Positions 26,613 through 34,277 of a DNA stretch of 64,000 nucleotides are shown here, in pieces. Source of the DNA: Candidatus Fimadaptatus faecigallinarum. GTDB lineage: Bacteria > Bacillota > Clostridia > Christensenellales > Aristaeellaceae. The translations under genes and the position numbers were made by a program. Numbering within the stretch: position 1 is the stretch's first letter; each line of letters begins with the position of its first letter. The notes under the pieces were generated by a model. The model was given only the letters and a program-made list of their open reading frames with translations, ran no database searches and was not told where the DNA came from. The stretch lies in assembly GCA_018714445.1 (NCBI GenBank), contig DVNK01000051.1:17469-81468 (forward strand), given 5' to 3'.

Positions 26613-26664
26613 AGGTACCTCGACATATTGTAGTATAACGCCTCGCGCATGTCAAGGTACCTTG
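26613..26664 (-). promoter_or_regulatory. MarR-exporter promoter flanked by twin AGGTACCT operators
   Basis: Minus strand: -35 TTGACA (26655-26650), 17-bp spacer, -10 TACAAT (26632-26627). Palindrome CAAGGTACCTTG (26653-26664) overlaps the -35. A second palindrome, AGGTACCT (26613-26620), lies just after the -10. Their centres are 42 bp apart, four helical turns, so dimers would bind the same face of DNA and block the promoter. Confidence 0.75.
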
Positions 26665-26703
26665 CAATTTTAATATGGCTTTGCGACAATATTAACCCGC
26701 GCA

Positions 26704-26732
26704 TTGACACGCGGCAATGCAGGTGATAAAAT
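26704..26732 (+). promoter_or_regulatory. Promoter of the Gfo/Idh/MocA gene
   Basis: -35 TTGACA (26704-26709), 17-bp spacer, -10 TAAAAT (26727-26732), 70 bases before the ATG at 26802. Confidence 0.75.
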
Positions 26733-26801
26733 TCTTGGGGAGTATGACGGCAATGCGCACGCATTATCCGAGCGCGTGCAAACCGGAAAGGATGTACAAA
26801 T

Positions 26802-27779
26802 ATGCTTAAAATGGCAATTATCGGTCAGGAGGGACACTATAACTACGCAATGGAAGGGCTTGCCGAGCGCAACGACATAAAGCTCTGCGCCATCGCCCCT
26901 GGTCAAACGGGCGGCGACATAAGTGCGCTAAAGCAACGCACTGCGCCGTTCTCGCCGCGCATATACGCCAACCATGGCGAACTGCTCGCAGCAGAACGCC
27001 CCGACATAGCTGTAATCAATCCCGTGTTCTGTTACACGGCCGGCATAACGATGGCTTGCCTGCGCGCCGGCGCCCACTGTTTCAGCGAAAAACCCGTTGC
27101 CACTGAGTTGCATGATCTGGACGCCCTGCGCGAGTGCTACGCGCACAGCGGTCGGGCATTGTGCGGCATGTTCGGCATAAAAGGCGAACCCTGGTTCCAA
27201 GCGCTGAAAGCCGCCGTAAATGCTGGCGAGATCGGCGAAGTGCGCCAGATTCACGGACAAAAGAGCTACCGCATGGGCACCAGACCCGAGTTCTACTCAA
27301 AGCGCGCGCTGTTTGGCGGCCTGATTCCCTGGGTAGCGATTCATGCGGTGGACTGGGCAATGGAGATCGGAGGACATTGCCAAAGCGTCGCCGCATCGCA
27401 CTCGACTCGCGCCAATCGCGGCAACGGCGAGATGGAAGCCACATCGGCTCTGCTGATGGAACTGGACAACGGCGTGATCGCTACGGTAACCGCTGACTTC
27501 CTGCGTCCCACGGCGTCCGCGCGCCACGACGACGACCGCCTGCGCGTGACCGGCACGCAAGGCATGATCGAAGCCATAGATGGCAAGGTATATCTCGAAA
27601 ACGACAAGCCCCGGCGCGAACTCGAACTGCCCGCACGCGAATCATACTTCTCGCGGTTCGTAGACGCGATACTTGACGGCTCAGCCGAGCCGCTGGCACA
27701 GGAGGCATTCGAGGTAACCCGCGTTTGCCTGCTCGCGCGTCAAAGCGCCGACGAGGGCACTCGCATCAGCATCGATTAG
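26802..27779 (+). CDS. Gfo/Idh/MocA-family NAD(P)-dependent oxidoreductase
   Basis: A 325-residue dehydrogenase. The N-terminal Rossmann fold starts MLKMAIIGQEGHYNYA, and the family's EKP motif is in CFSEKPVATELHDL near residue 97 (the lysine contacts cofactor and substrate). The C-terminal GFO_IDH_MocA beta-sheet domain contains GGLIPWVAIHAVDWAMEIGG with the substrate-side histidine. Members oxidise or reduce sugars, inositols and related compounds; the substrate is not evident. It stands alone with its own promoter, opposite an AraC regulator that ends downstream of it. Confidence 0.88.
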   Translation: MLKMAIIGQEGHYNYAMEGLAERNDIKLCAIAPGQTGGDISALKQRTAPFSPRIYANHGELLAAERPDIAVINPVFCYTAGITMACLRAGAHCFSEKPVATELHDLDALRECYAHSGRALCGMFGIKGEPWFQALKAAVNAGEIGEVRQIHGQKSYRMGTRPEFYSKRALFGGLIPWVAIHAVDWAMEIGGHCQSVAASHSTRANRGNGEMEATSALLMELDNGVIATVTADFLRPTASARHDDDRLRVTGTQGMIEAIDGKVYLENDKPRRELELPARESYFSRFVDAILDGSAEPLAQEAFEVTRVCLLARQSADEGTRISID

Positions 27780-27861
27780 GCCGTCGGAGATTTGAGCACA
27801 ATGCTCCGATTCTTATACGTTTTTCGATAACCGTTCAATTTGCAACTGTATATACAAGATA

Positions 27862-27891
27862 AGCGGGGTCGGCGCTAAAGCCTGCCCCGCT
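27862..27891. terminator. Hairpin between converging genes
   Basis: AGCGGGG/CCCCGCT stem (27862-27868, 27885-27891) between the oxidoreductase and AraC genes, which converge. No clear T-run on either strand. Confidence 0.45.
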
Positions 27892-27904
27892 CGGCTTATA
27901 TAAG

Positions 27905-28756
27905 TCATTCGTTTATATCTCGCCGATGTGCCAACGCATACTGATACGGAGTTTCACCTATGTTGCGTTTGAACGTCGTGATAAAGAATGTATCGCTTCT
28001 AAACCCCGACAGCCGCGCCGCACTGCTCACACTCTCACCGATACGCAGCAGCGCCATCGCACACGACAACCGACGATAGATGATGTAATCATGTATGCAA
28101 AAACCCGTCTCGCGCTTAAACAGCCGGCACAGATAGCGCTTGTTGAGATAGCAACAGGCGCTCAGCTCATCAAGCGATATGTCGCGCGCATAATCAGCAT
28201 CTATAAGCGCTATCACCGCGCGTATACCGGGATGCTTCGAGCGCTCAATCCCCGGCGGACTGTCCAACTCGCGCATGCGGACGCGACACAGCAAGAGCAG
28301 CATCCGGCTCAGCTCCAGCCACCGCCCCAATTCGGCAAGTGCAGCCGCCCGCTGATTTTCTATGCCGTCGGCCGCCGCTATAAACAGCGCCTGTTCATCC
28401 GGAGTCAGCGACAGCTTGTGGTTGCAGTGGACGCCCATACCGTCAAAACACCCGAGCAACTGCGGTCCATCACCCGGTAAATTGCGCAGCATTCCGGGCT
28501 CAAACAGCACTACGTACCGCTCATACGGCGCGCCGGGCGGCACGCTGACCTTGTGCAGGTCGGTATTGGTAAACAGCATAACGTCGCCCCGGTTTAGCGC
28601 GTACACGCGATCGTTAACGAAAAACCGTACGCCCTCGCTCAGCGCCATGTATATCTCATATGAGTCGTGTATGTGCATCGCGCGCATATCGTAGCCCTGA
28701 GATATGCTGTGCCTGCTGGACACGCGGCCGTCGCCGTACACGTTCAAAGCGTTCAT
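27905..28756 (-). CDS. AraC-family transcriptional regulator with cupin sensor domain
   Basis: A 283-residue regulator. An N-terminal cupin-like AraC_binding domain (about 1-150) has HIHDSYEIYMALSEGVRFFVND and the ALNRGDVMLFTNTDLHKV strand typical of sugar-sensing members. The C-terminal pair of helix-turn-helix motifs includes ISLDELSACCYLNKRYLCRLFKRETG and SVSSAARLSGFRSDTFFITTFKRNIGETPYQY. The start at 28756 (ATG) is uncertain; a GTG at 28768 is also possible and neither has a strong site. It probably controls a nearby or distant carbohydrate gene. The next gene upstream on the same strand is the Nudix gene. Confidence 0.85.
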   Translation of the reverse strand: MNALNVYGDGRVSSRHSISQGYDMRAMHIHDSYEIYMALSEGVRFFVNDRVYALNRGDVMLFTNTDLHKVSVPPGAPYERYVVLFEPGMLRNLPGDGPQLLGCFDGMGVHCNHKLSLTPDEQALFIAAADGIENQRAAALAELGRWLELSRMLLLLCRVRMRELDSPPGIERSKHPGIRAVIALIDADYARDISLDELSACCYLNKRYLCRLFKRETGFCIHDYIIYRRLSCAMALLRIGESVSSAARLSGFRSDTFFITTFKRNIGETPYQYALAHRRDINE

Positions 28757-28775
28757 TTGGCGCCACACATCCAGT

Positions 28776-29231
28776 TCACTTTATTTCGACATTCCACTTA
28801 TCGCCCTCCACGCGATACCACAGCTCGCTCAGTTCCGGTTCGTCATACACCTTTAGCATGTCAAGCATACCCGGGCTAAGCTTAAGCCGCGGCAACTCGT
28901 CGCGCAGTACCCACCACACATCGCCTTCGTCAGAGGCACGCAGTTGGCCGCTGAACGCGCCCGCACGGTACATGTACACGATATACCGGCTGCCGTCTTC
29001 GTTTATCCAATCCACTATGCCGCACAGCTGCAGTTGCGATACGCGCAAGCCCGTCTCCTCGTATACCTCGCGCACGACGGAGTCCACAATCGACTCGCCC
29101 AGCTCCACGTGGCCGCCTGGCAGCGATATACCCGGCCACTTGCGTCCGTCGCGCCGCTCAACCAGTACATGTCCCGTATCGTCGCTTATCAGGCAGATAT
29201 TTGTAAGTTCTACCTGTTCAAGTGTGTGCAT
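28776..29231 (-). CDS. Nudix hydrolase, 8-oxo-dGTPase-like
   Basis: A 151-residue protein; the internal ATG at 29231 is preferred over the longer frame from 29294, whose first 20 residues look non-coding. The Nudix box is complete: GGHVELGESIVDSVVREVYEETGL fits GX5EX7REUXEEXGU. Segments NICLISDDTGHVLVERRDG and the KWPGISLPGG strand match MutT-like pyrophosphatases. A role in cleaning oxidised nucleotides or another nucleoside diphosphate derivative is likely; substrate not determined. Confidence 0.85.
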   Translation of the reverse strand: MHTLEQVELTNICLISDDTGHVLVERRDGRKWPGISLPGGHVELGESIVDSVVREVYEETGLRVSQLQLCGIVDWINEDGSRYIVYMYRAGAFSGQLRASDEGDVWWVLRDELPRLKLSPGMLDMLKVYDEPELSELWYRVEGDKWNVEIK

Positions 29232-29307
29232 GATATCGTCCCCCTTGCGCGCGTTATTGTCCACTATAAAACAAAATCCGAACATGCTTAGCATGTTCGG
29301 ATCGACA

Positions 29308-29380
29308 TGGACCGCCAGGGACTCGAACCCTGGACACCCTGATTAAGAGTCAGGTGCTCTACCAACTGAGCTAGCGGTCC
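29308..29380 (-). tRNA. tRNA-Lys (CTT), copy 1
   Basis: 73-nt cloverleaf on the minus strand: acceptor GGACCGC/GCGGTCC with discriminator A, anticodon loop CTCTTAA giving CTT, T-loop GTTCGAGTC. The 3' CCA is not encoded. It differs from copy 2 by one base in the D-arm region. Confidence 0.95.
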
Positions 29381-29383
29381 AAG

Positions 29384-29458
29384 TGGAGCGGTAGACGAGA
29401 TTCGGACTCGCGACATCCACCTTGGCAAGGTGGCACTCTACCACTGAGCTACTACCGC
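29384..29458 (-). tRNA. tRNA-Gly (GCC), copy 1
   Basis: Acceptor GCGGTAG/CTACCGC, anticodon loop TTGCCAA giving GCC, T-loop present. Here the genome encodes the 3' CCA (29384-29386 complement). Identical to the copy at 29650-29724. Confidence 0.95.
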
Positions 29459-29465
29459 AGATAAG

Positions 29466-29538
29466 TGGACCGCCAGGGACTCGAACCCTGGACACCCTGA
29501 TTAAGAGTCAGGTGCTCTACCAGCTGAGCTAGCGGTCC
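29466..29538 (-). tRNA. tRNA-Lys (CTT), copy 2
   Basis: Same cloverleaf as the copy at 29308-29380 with a single base change; anticodon loop CTCTTAA. Confidence 0.95.
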
Positions 29539-29546
29539 ATAAGGTA

Positions 29547-29617
29547 AGCGGGTGATGGGAATCGAACCCACGTAACCAGCTTGGAAGGCTGGCGCTCTAC
29601 CATTGAGCTACACCCGC
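29547..29617 (-). tRNA. tRNA-Gly (TCC)
   Basis: 71-nt cloverleaf, acceptor GCGGGTG/CACCCGC, anticodon loop CTTCCAA giving TCC, T-loop GTTCGATTC. No encoded CCA. Confidence 0.95.
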
Positions 29618-29649
29618 GCAGCCAAGCGCAATAGCCGTGGATCAAATGA

Positions 29650-29724
29650 TGGAGCGGTAGACGAGATTCGGACTCGCGACATCCACCTTGGCAAGGTGGC
29701 ACTCTACCACTGAGCTACTACCGC
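29650..29724 (-). tRNA. tRNA-Gly (GCC), copy 2
   Basis: Identical to the tRNA-Gly (GCC) at 29384-29458, again with encoded CCA. Confidence 0.95.
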
Positions 29725-29743
29725 ACACAATCTCTCGGAATAA

Positions 29744-29825
29744 TGCGGGCGAAGAGACTTGAACTCATACGCCACTCTGGCACTAGATCCTAAGTCTAGC
29801 GCGTCTGCCATTCCGCCACGCCCGC
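29744..29825 (-). tRNA. tRNA-Leu (TAG)
   Basis: 82-nt class II tRNA with a long variable arm; acceptor GCGGGCG/CGCCCGC, discriminator A, anticodon loop CTTAGGA giving TAG. Confidence 0.94.
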
Positions 29826-29841
29826 AAATATAACCCATTGG

Positions 29842-29914
29842 TGACCCATCGGAGATTCGAACTCCGGACACCTTGATTAAAAGTCAAGTGCTCTACCGCC
29901 TGAGCTAATGGGTC
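29842..29914 (-). tRNA. tRNA-Lys (TTT)
   Basis: 73-nt cloverleaf, acceptor GACCCAT/ATGGGTC, discriminator A, anticodon loop CTTTTAA giving TTT. First gene of the seven-tRNA array. Confidence 0.95.
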
Positions 29915-29948
29915 ATGCTTCCGGGTGGCACTCGCGGCGACGAGAGAT

Positions 29949-29977
29949 AGTATACACCTTTTTCGCACAGTTGTCAA
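29949..29977 (-). promoter_or_regulatory. Promoter of the tRNA array
   Basis: Minus strand: -35 TTGACA (29977-29972), 17-bp spacer, -10 TATACT (29954-29949), about 35 bases before tRNA-Lys (TTT). Confidence 0.85.
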
Positions 29978-30021
29978 TACCTAAATCCGCCTAATTTTAG
30001 ATTTTTTTGACAGTCTACGCG

Positions 30022-30050
30022 CCCGGCGAGGTCTGCGCCACCTCGCCGGG
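30022..30050 (-). terminator. Hairpin after nagA
   Basis: Perfect 11-bp stem CCCGGCGAGGT/ACCTCGCCGGG with a 7-base loop, 8 bases after the nagA stop. It lacks a T-run on the minus strand but its position suggests termination or 3' end protection. Confidence 0.55.
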
Positions 30051-30057
30051 ACATGTT

Positions 30058-31239
30058 TCATTTAACTATATCGCCGCCCAGCAGCACATGCTTTATGTTC
30101 ACATCGTCGTCAAACAGCACTATGTCCGCGCGTCGACCCGCAACCAGCACACCCCGGTCCCTCAGTCCCAGATGCCGCGCCGGCGTCGCAGTCGCCATCC
30201 TGACTGCATCCACAACGCTCGCGCCGCCCAGCTTCATCATCGTGCGCACCAGCCGGTCGGTCGTGGCCACGCTGCCCGCAAATGCGCTTCGATCCGGCAG
30301 CTTGGCCACGCCGTCCTCTATAACTATCATCGAGTCGCAGGTTTGCGAAAATATCTCGCCATCCACGCCTTCCAAGCCCGCCGCGCTGATGCCGTCCGTG
30401 ACCAGCATTATCCGGTCCGGCCCTTTTATCTTATGCGCCAGCTGCAAAAGGCTCGCAGGCAGGTGACAACCATCGGCAATCAGCTCTACGGTCATGCCAT
30501 CAAGCAGATACGCCGCCTCGACGATGCCCGCATGGCGAAACGCGTTTATACGCCTTACCGTCGATACGCATGAATACAAGTGCGTCACGCAGTCAAATCC
30601 AGCCTCGTATGCCGGTAAAACCTGCTCAAACAGCGCATCCGAATGGCCTATCGACATGCGTATACCGCGCGCAGTCATGTAACGCGCCATCTCCAGCGCG
30701 CCGGGCAGTTCCGGCGCTGCCGACCAGCGCCTTATGCACGCAAACCGCTCAGCTATCGCCTTATACTCCGCCGGGTCGGGGTCGCGTATGAACCGAGGCG
30801 ACTGCGCGCCACGCTGCGCCATAGCAAAGTACGGCCCTTCAATATGTATGCCGGCGATCTGCGGCGTGTCGGCGCGCGCCTGCTCTATCGCGGCCATGGC
30901 GCGCATGAACGCCGCGTTATCAGCAGTGGACACCGTCGCCATGAGCGACGTAGTGCCATGCTCCAGATGCGTCCGGCACGCCCGGCGCACCGATTCCGCA
31001 TCGCCACACATGAAATCAAACCCGCCGCCGCCGTGCACATGCGCGTCTATGAAGCCCGGCGCGGCATACAACCCCTGTGCGTCCAGCTTGCGCACGCCAT
31101 CGCCTATTGCCCCCACAGCGCACGCTCCGGCCGCGTCCATGACCTGCTCTATCACGCCGTCGCATATCAACAGCGCGCCGTCCTCTATCACGCGCGTCTC
31201 AGTGACTATGCGACAGTTGTGTATCAGCAGCGCGCTCAT
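30058..31239 (-). CDS. nagA: N-acetylglucosamine-6-phosphate deacetylase
   Basis: A 393-residue amidohydrolase from the ATG at 31239, which overlaps the nagB stop by four bases (ATGA). Family marks: the metal-binding GFIDAHVHGGGGFDFMCGD (near 60), HLEHGTTSLMATV, HIEGPYFAMAQRGAQ with the metal Glu, MSIGHSDA, VTHLYSCVS and LVTDGISAAG with the catalytic Asp. It removes the acetyl group from GlcNAc-6-phosphate, giving glucosamine-6-phosphate for NagB. The longer frame to 31320 only shadows nagB. Position and order (nagB-nagA) fit amino sugar use from mucin or cell wall. Confidence 0.93.
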   Translation of the reverse strand: MSALLIHNCRIVTETRVIEDGALLICDGVIEQVMDAAGACAVGAIGDGVRKLDAQGLYAAPGFIDAHVHGGGGFDFMCGDAESVRRACRTHLEHGTTSLMATVSTADNAAFMRAMAAIEQARADTPQIAGIHIEGPYFAMAQRGAQSPRFIRDPDPAEYKAIAERFACIRRWSAAPELPGALEMARYMTARGIRMSIGHSDALFEQVLPAYEAGFDCVTHLYSCVSTVRRINAFRHAGIVEAAYLLDGMTVELIADGCHLPASLLQLAHKIKGPDRIMLVTDGISAAGLEGVDGEIFSQTCDSMIVIEDGVAKLPDRSAFAGSVATTDRLVRTMMKLGGASVVDAVRMATATPARHLGLRDRGVLVAGRRADIVLFDDDVNIKHVLLGGDIVK

Positions 31240-31997
31240 GCCGGATCCAACAGCGCCGAGCTGTCCGCATCCAGATACAGCCGCGCATCCCGGCACAGCC
31301 TCAGCGCGCTGGCCGGACACTCATTGCCTATCGGTCCGAATACAGCCGCGCGCACCGCCGCTGCCTTGGTTGCCGCCGGCACCACACATATCTGAGCCGT
31401 AGCCTGAGTCAGCGCGGGCACAGTCAGCGTTATCGCGTACTTTGGCACGTCGTCCAGCCGCTCAAAGCAGCCGTCGTGCACCTGCTGCATGCGGCATACG
31501 TCATCCAGCTCGACGCGCTTGACCAGCAGCGGATCGGTAATGTCGGCCACATGGGGATCGTTAAACGCTATGTGGCCGTTCTCGCCTATGCCCATGAGCA
31601 CTATGTCCGGCGGGAATCGGCGCAGCAACGCCGCATAGCGCGCGCACTCGGCATCGGCATCAGCCGCGCGCCCGTCTATATAATTGACCTCCATGAACTT
31701 TGCACGGGCAAATATGTGCTCGCGCAAATAGTTGCCAAAGCTCTGCGGCGCGCCGGCAGGCAGGCCCACGTACTCATCCATATGGAACGCGCGCACACGG
31801 GCAAAATCCACGTCCTGCTCAAGCAGCGCCGCCAGCAGCTCGTTCTGCGAAGGCGCCGCCGCAAATACGACGTTTATCGCGGGACGCTTGTCAAGCAACG
31901 CGCGCATTAGCCTCGCGGCATCCTGCGCTGCGGCGCGGCCCATCATACCGCGCGTGGAATAGCGTTTTATGACAAAGCTGCACTCGTTGGGTATCAT
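31236..31997 (-). CDS. nagB: Glucosamine-6-phosphate deaminase
   Basis: A 253-residue NagB. Seen: NVVFAAAPSQNELLAAL (phosphosugar loop), FHMDEYVGLPAGAPQSFGNYLREHIF with the catalytic Asp, and GIGENGHIAFNDP, the family signature. It converts glucosamine-6-phosphate to fructose-6-phosphate and ammonia. ATG at 31997 with AGGAGGTG upstream and a TATAAT box at 32144-32149. The gene starts the nagBA operon; GlcNAc uptake genes are not in the window. Confidence 0.93.
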   Translation of the reverse strand: MIPNECSFVIKRYSTRGMMGRAAAQDAARLMRALLDKRPAINVVFAAAPSQNELLAALLEQDVDFARVRAFHMDEYVGLPAGAPQSFGNYLREHIFARAKFMEVNYIDGRAADADAECARYAALLRRFPPDIVLMGIGENGHIAFNDPHVADITDPLLVKRVELDDVCRMQQVHDGCFERLDDVPKYAITLTVPALTQATAQICVVPAATKAAAVRAAVFGPIGNECPASALRLCRDARLYLDADSSALLDPA

Positions 31998-32143
31998 CTG
32001 AACACCTCCTGTGCTGCGGTCGCGCCAATTTCAGGCGGCGCCGCATGCGGAATTTGATACGGCCACAGAAATGTGGCGCTCACGCGGACAACTTTCGCCC
32101 CGCGCCTTATGTAACGATTCTGCGATTAACGGTTTGCGATTTG

Positions 32144-32172
32144 ATTATATCACTCTCCGCTCAAAAATGGAA
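32144..32172 (-). promoter_or_regulatory. Probable nagBA promoter
   Basis: Minus strand -10 TATAAT (32149-32144) with a poor -35 TTCCAT (32172-32167) at 17 bp. The weak -35 would suit activator control. The rest of 31998-32260 shows no gene. Confidence 0.5.
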
Positions 32173-32270
32173 GCGACGTTTTTGTGACGATAGCCGCTAT
32201 ATATGCTGAGCGTCACTCGGCGGTTTATACATGGCCAACGTAAGCCCGCAGGCCGTCATACCCAAAACGC

Positions 32271-32303
32271 AAAACGGACGCGGAGCCATATGCCCCACGT
32301 CCG
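32271..32303 (-). terminator. Terminator of the thiamine pyrophosphokinase gene
   Basis: Minus strand CGGACG...CGTCCG stem (32303-32298 with 32280-32275) extended inward by further pairs, followed by TTTTGCGTTTT. Confidence 0.75.
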
Positions 32304-32320
32304 CAAATGCGCCTCGCGCC

Positions 32321-32959
32321 TCACTGCCAGCCCGCCTCAAGCACCAGCAGCGTGCCCTTGCGCACCTCTATGCTGCACTCATCGTCAAGCGCCACGTTGC
32401 TCACGCCCAGCGGTTCGCCATTGGTCAGCGTATAATCGTTCAACGGGTACTTCATGCCGCGCAGAGTCACGCCCTCCGCGACGTCGCTGTACGCCAGCAC
32501 AGTCACCGTCTGGCCCTTCAGCCCCCGCAGCTTCAGCGCGCCATCCTTTACCACGCGCATGACGCCGCCCCGATAGCGCAGCTCACACCTGCCGCCATGA
32601 TTGGCTATGTACACCGCCGCCGTCACATTGGCCAATTCGTGATCCAGTCGCCCACCGGTCGCGCCCAACAGCAGAAAATCCCGATATCCCTTTTCCAGCG
32701 CCAGCTTTATCGCCAGCATTGTATCGGTATCGTCCTTTTCAGGCGGAGCGCGCAACACCGGCACATCCGGCGGCAACTCGCCATGATAAGAGTCGAAGTC
32801 GCCCAGCGCCAGCGCAGGCTTAATGCCGTTGCGCAGCGCGTGCGCACAGCCCCCGTCGCACGCTATCACATAATCGTCCGCGCGCAGGCCGTCCAGCTCG
32901 CACTCAGGCGCCGCGCAGATAATCGCACACCGCCCCCGGGCCGCCGTTTCATCCGCCAT
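32321..32959 (-). CDS. Thiamine pyrophosphokinase
   Basis: A 212-residue TPK. Motifs: VIACDGGCAHAL near 33, ALGDFDS near 52, KDDTDTMLAIKLALEKGY near 75 and LLGATGGRLDHELAN near 95 give the nucleotide and metal site; the C-terminal beta-sandwich has GVTLRGMKYPL and GVSNVA. It transfers pyrophosphate from ATP to thiamine, giving TPP. Start at 32959 follows GGGAGG; an ATG at 32974 overlaps the stop of the lipoprotein gene but has poorer spacing. The two genes are likely co-transcribed. Confidence 0.9.
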   Translation of the reverse strand: MADETAARGRCAIICAAPECELDGLRADDYVIACDGGCAHALRNGIKPALALGDFDSYHGELPPDVPVLRAPPEKDDTDTMLAIKLALEKGYRDFLLLGATGGRLDHELANVTAAVYIANHGGRCELRYRGGVMRVVKDGALKLRGLKGQTVTVLAYSDVAEGVTLRGMKYPLNDYTLTNGEPLGVSNVALDDECSIEVRKGTLLVLEAGWQ

Positions 32960-32973
32960 TGTAAAGCCTCCCA

Positions 32974-33867
32974 TCAGCCCTCGAGCGTATAGTAGGTATC
33001 CTGCGTGAACGATTCAGATGCGCCCTGAGCATCCACCGGCTGAGTGCACTCCTCATCAGAATACAGCACGCCGCCTTCAGCCAGAATGAAATTCACAAAA
33101 CCGCTATCGGTTATGGTGTAGTTGAGCTCTACGCTGTCGCTCTTGCCGGGGTTTATTACCAGCTTCAGCGCACGCGCGCCCTCGGTGGGCACGTACTCCT
33201 CAAACGCCGCGCCATCAACGTCGTATTCGAATGTCGTCACTTCACATATGCGCTGTTCATCGCCGCGCATGTAGTAGAGCCGCTCGCTTTTGAGCATCAG
33301 CGTCTGAGCATCGTAGGTGTATTCGTCATATACGATCTCATTCGCGGCGGCATCATGGCCATGAGCCGCTACGACATCCTGGTCGCACTTGTCTGCGCTT
33401 ATGCTCGCCGTGACGACATAATCGCCATTTTCAGCCACGCTCAGTTCCAGCCCCTCATTGAGCGCCGGATATGCGATATATGCGCCCTCGCCTATCGCCA
33501 GCTCGCTGCCGGCCTGCGCGTAAGTGCGGGTGGTATACAACATGTACGTGAGCACGCCGTCGTTTATGTTTATGTAGTAGTTGCCGCCGACCAGCATGCC
33601 GCCCACACTCTGGCCACTGTTCTCAGGGTATGTCAGCAGCATAGTATAGCCCGTCTCGCCACGCTTATATATGACGTCATTATAGTCGCGCACATTGCCA
33701 TCAGCGTCGAAGTATTCTACGTATTCGCGCGTATATGTACCGCTGCTCAGGCACGTGCCCAGGCTGTTGCCCTCCAGCAGCGACTCTGCCGTGACCTCGG
33801 CCTCGCCCAGCGCGCAGCCGCACAGCAGCAGCGCGCACGCCAGCCATGCGCACACAAACTTTTTCAT
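32974..33867 (-). CDS. Lipoprotein of unknown function
   Basis: A 297-residue secreted protein with a lipoprotein signal (MKKFVCAWLACALLLCGC, lipid attachment at the cysteine near 16 or 18). The mature part is beta-rich, tyrosine-rich and acidic, with repeated short strands such as YIKR-like and YTLEG endings. This resembles outer-face beta-sheet lipoproteins of Clostridia, but I do not recognise a named family. It shares a transcript with the thiamine pyrophosphokinase gene. Confidence 0.75.
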   Translation of the reverse strand: MKKFVCAWLACALLLCGCALGEAEVTAESLLEGNSLGTCLSSGTYTREYVEYFDADGNVRDYNDVIYKRGETGYTMLLTYPENSGQSVGGMLVGGNYYININDGVLTYMLYTTRTYAQAGSELAIGEGAYIAYPALNEGLELSVAENGDYVVTASISADKCDQDVVAAHGHDAAANEIVYDEYTYDAQTLMLKSERLYYMRGDEQRICEVTTFEYDVDGAAFEEYVPTEGARALKLVINPGKSDSVELNYTITDSGFVNFILAEGGVLYSDEECTQPVDAQGASESFTQDTYYTLEG

Positions 33868-33896
33868 GCACTACTTCTCCCTTACATATGGTGTCT

Positions 33897-33924
33897 ATTA
33901 TATGATACCACCACAATGCGGCAA
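33897..33924 (-). promoter_or_regulatory. Promoter of the lipoprotein-TPK pair
   Basis: Minus strand: -35 TTGCCG (33924-33919), 16-bp spacer, -10 TATAAT (33902-33897), 30 bases before the ATG at 33867. It abuts the terminator of the upstream gene. Confidence 0.6.
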
Positions 33925-33954
33925 AAGCGCGCCTGTTATCGCATTCAGGCGCGC
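33921..33954 (-). terminator. Terminator of the ABC1 kinase operon
   Basis: Perfect 9-bp stem GCGCGCCTG/CAGGCGCGC (33927-33935, 33946-33954), followed on the minus strand by TTTTGCC. It lies beyond the 36-bp repeats that follow the ABC1 gene. Confidence 0.75.
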
Positions 33955-34044
33955 ACTTGAGGTTAAATTACAGAAAACTCTCGCGCATACATCAGCGGCA
34001 GCCGGGCCACCGCCGCCAACACATGGATTAAACCCTGACTCCGC

Positions 34045-34277
34045 CGTTCGCCGTCGCGCTGCGTCACCGGCTGCCTGCGTCGTTCGCCTGCGCGCTGCGT
34101 CACCGATTACCTGCGCCGCCTGCGCGCCACGTCACAAGCTACCTGCGTCGTTCGCCTGCGCGCCGCGTCACCGGTTATCTGCACCGCTCGCCTGCGCGCC
34201 GCGTCACCAGCTACCTGCACCGCTCGCCTGCGCGCCGCGTCACCAGCTACCTGCGCCGCCGCCAGCGCGCCACGACC
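34045..34277. repeat. 36-bp GC-rich tandem repeat at the 3' end of the ABC1 gene
   Basis: Six full copies start at 34045, 34081, 34117 (33 bp, lacking 3 bases), 34149, 34185 and 34221, plus a partial copy to about 34277. The core is CGCCTGCGCGCCGCGTCACC. The last copies encode the arginine-rich end and stop of the ABC1 kinase; each unit contains an in-frame TAG on that strand. There are no unique spacers, so it is not a CRISPR. Confidence 0.9.

Noticed and set aside
34045..34277. Possible CRISPR array because of the regular 36-bp period
   Set aside because: Copies are directly adjacent with no unique spacers, and no cas genes are present.
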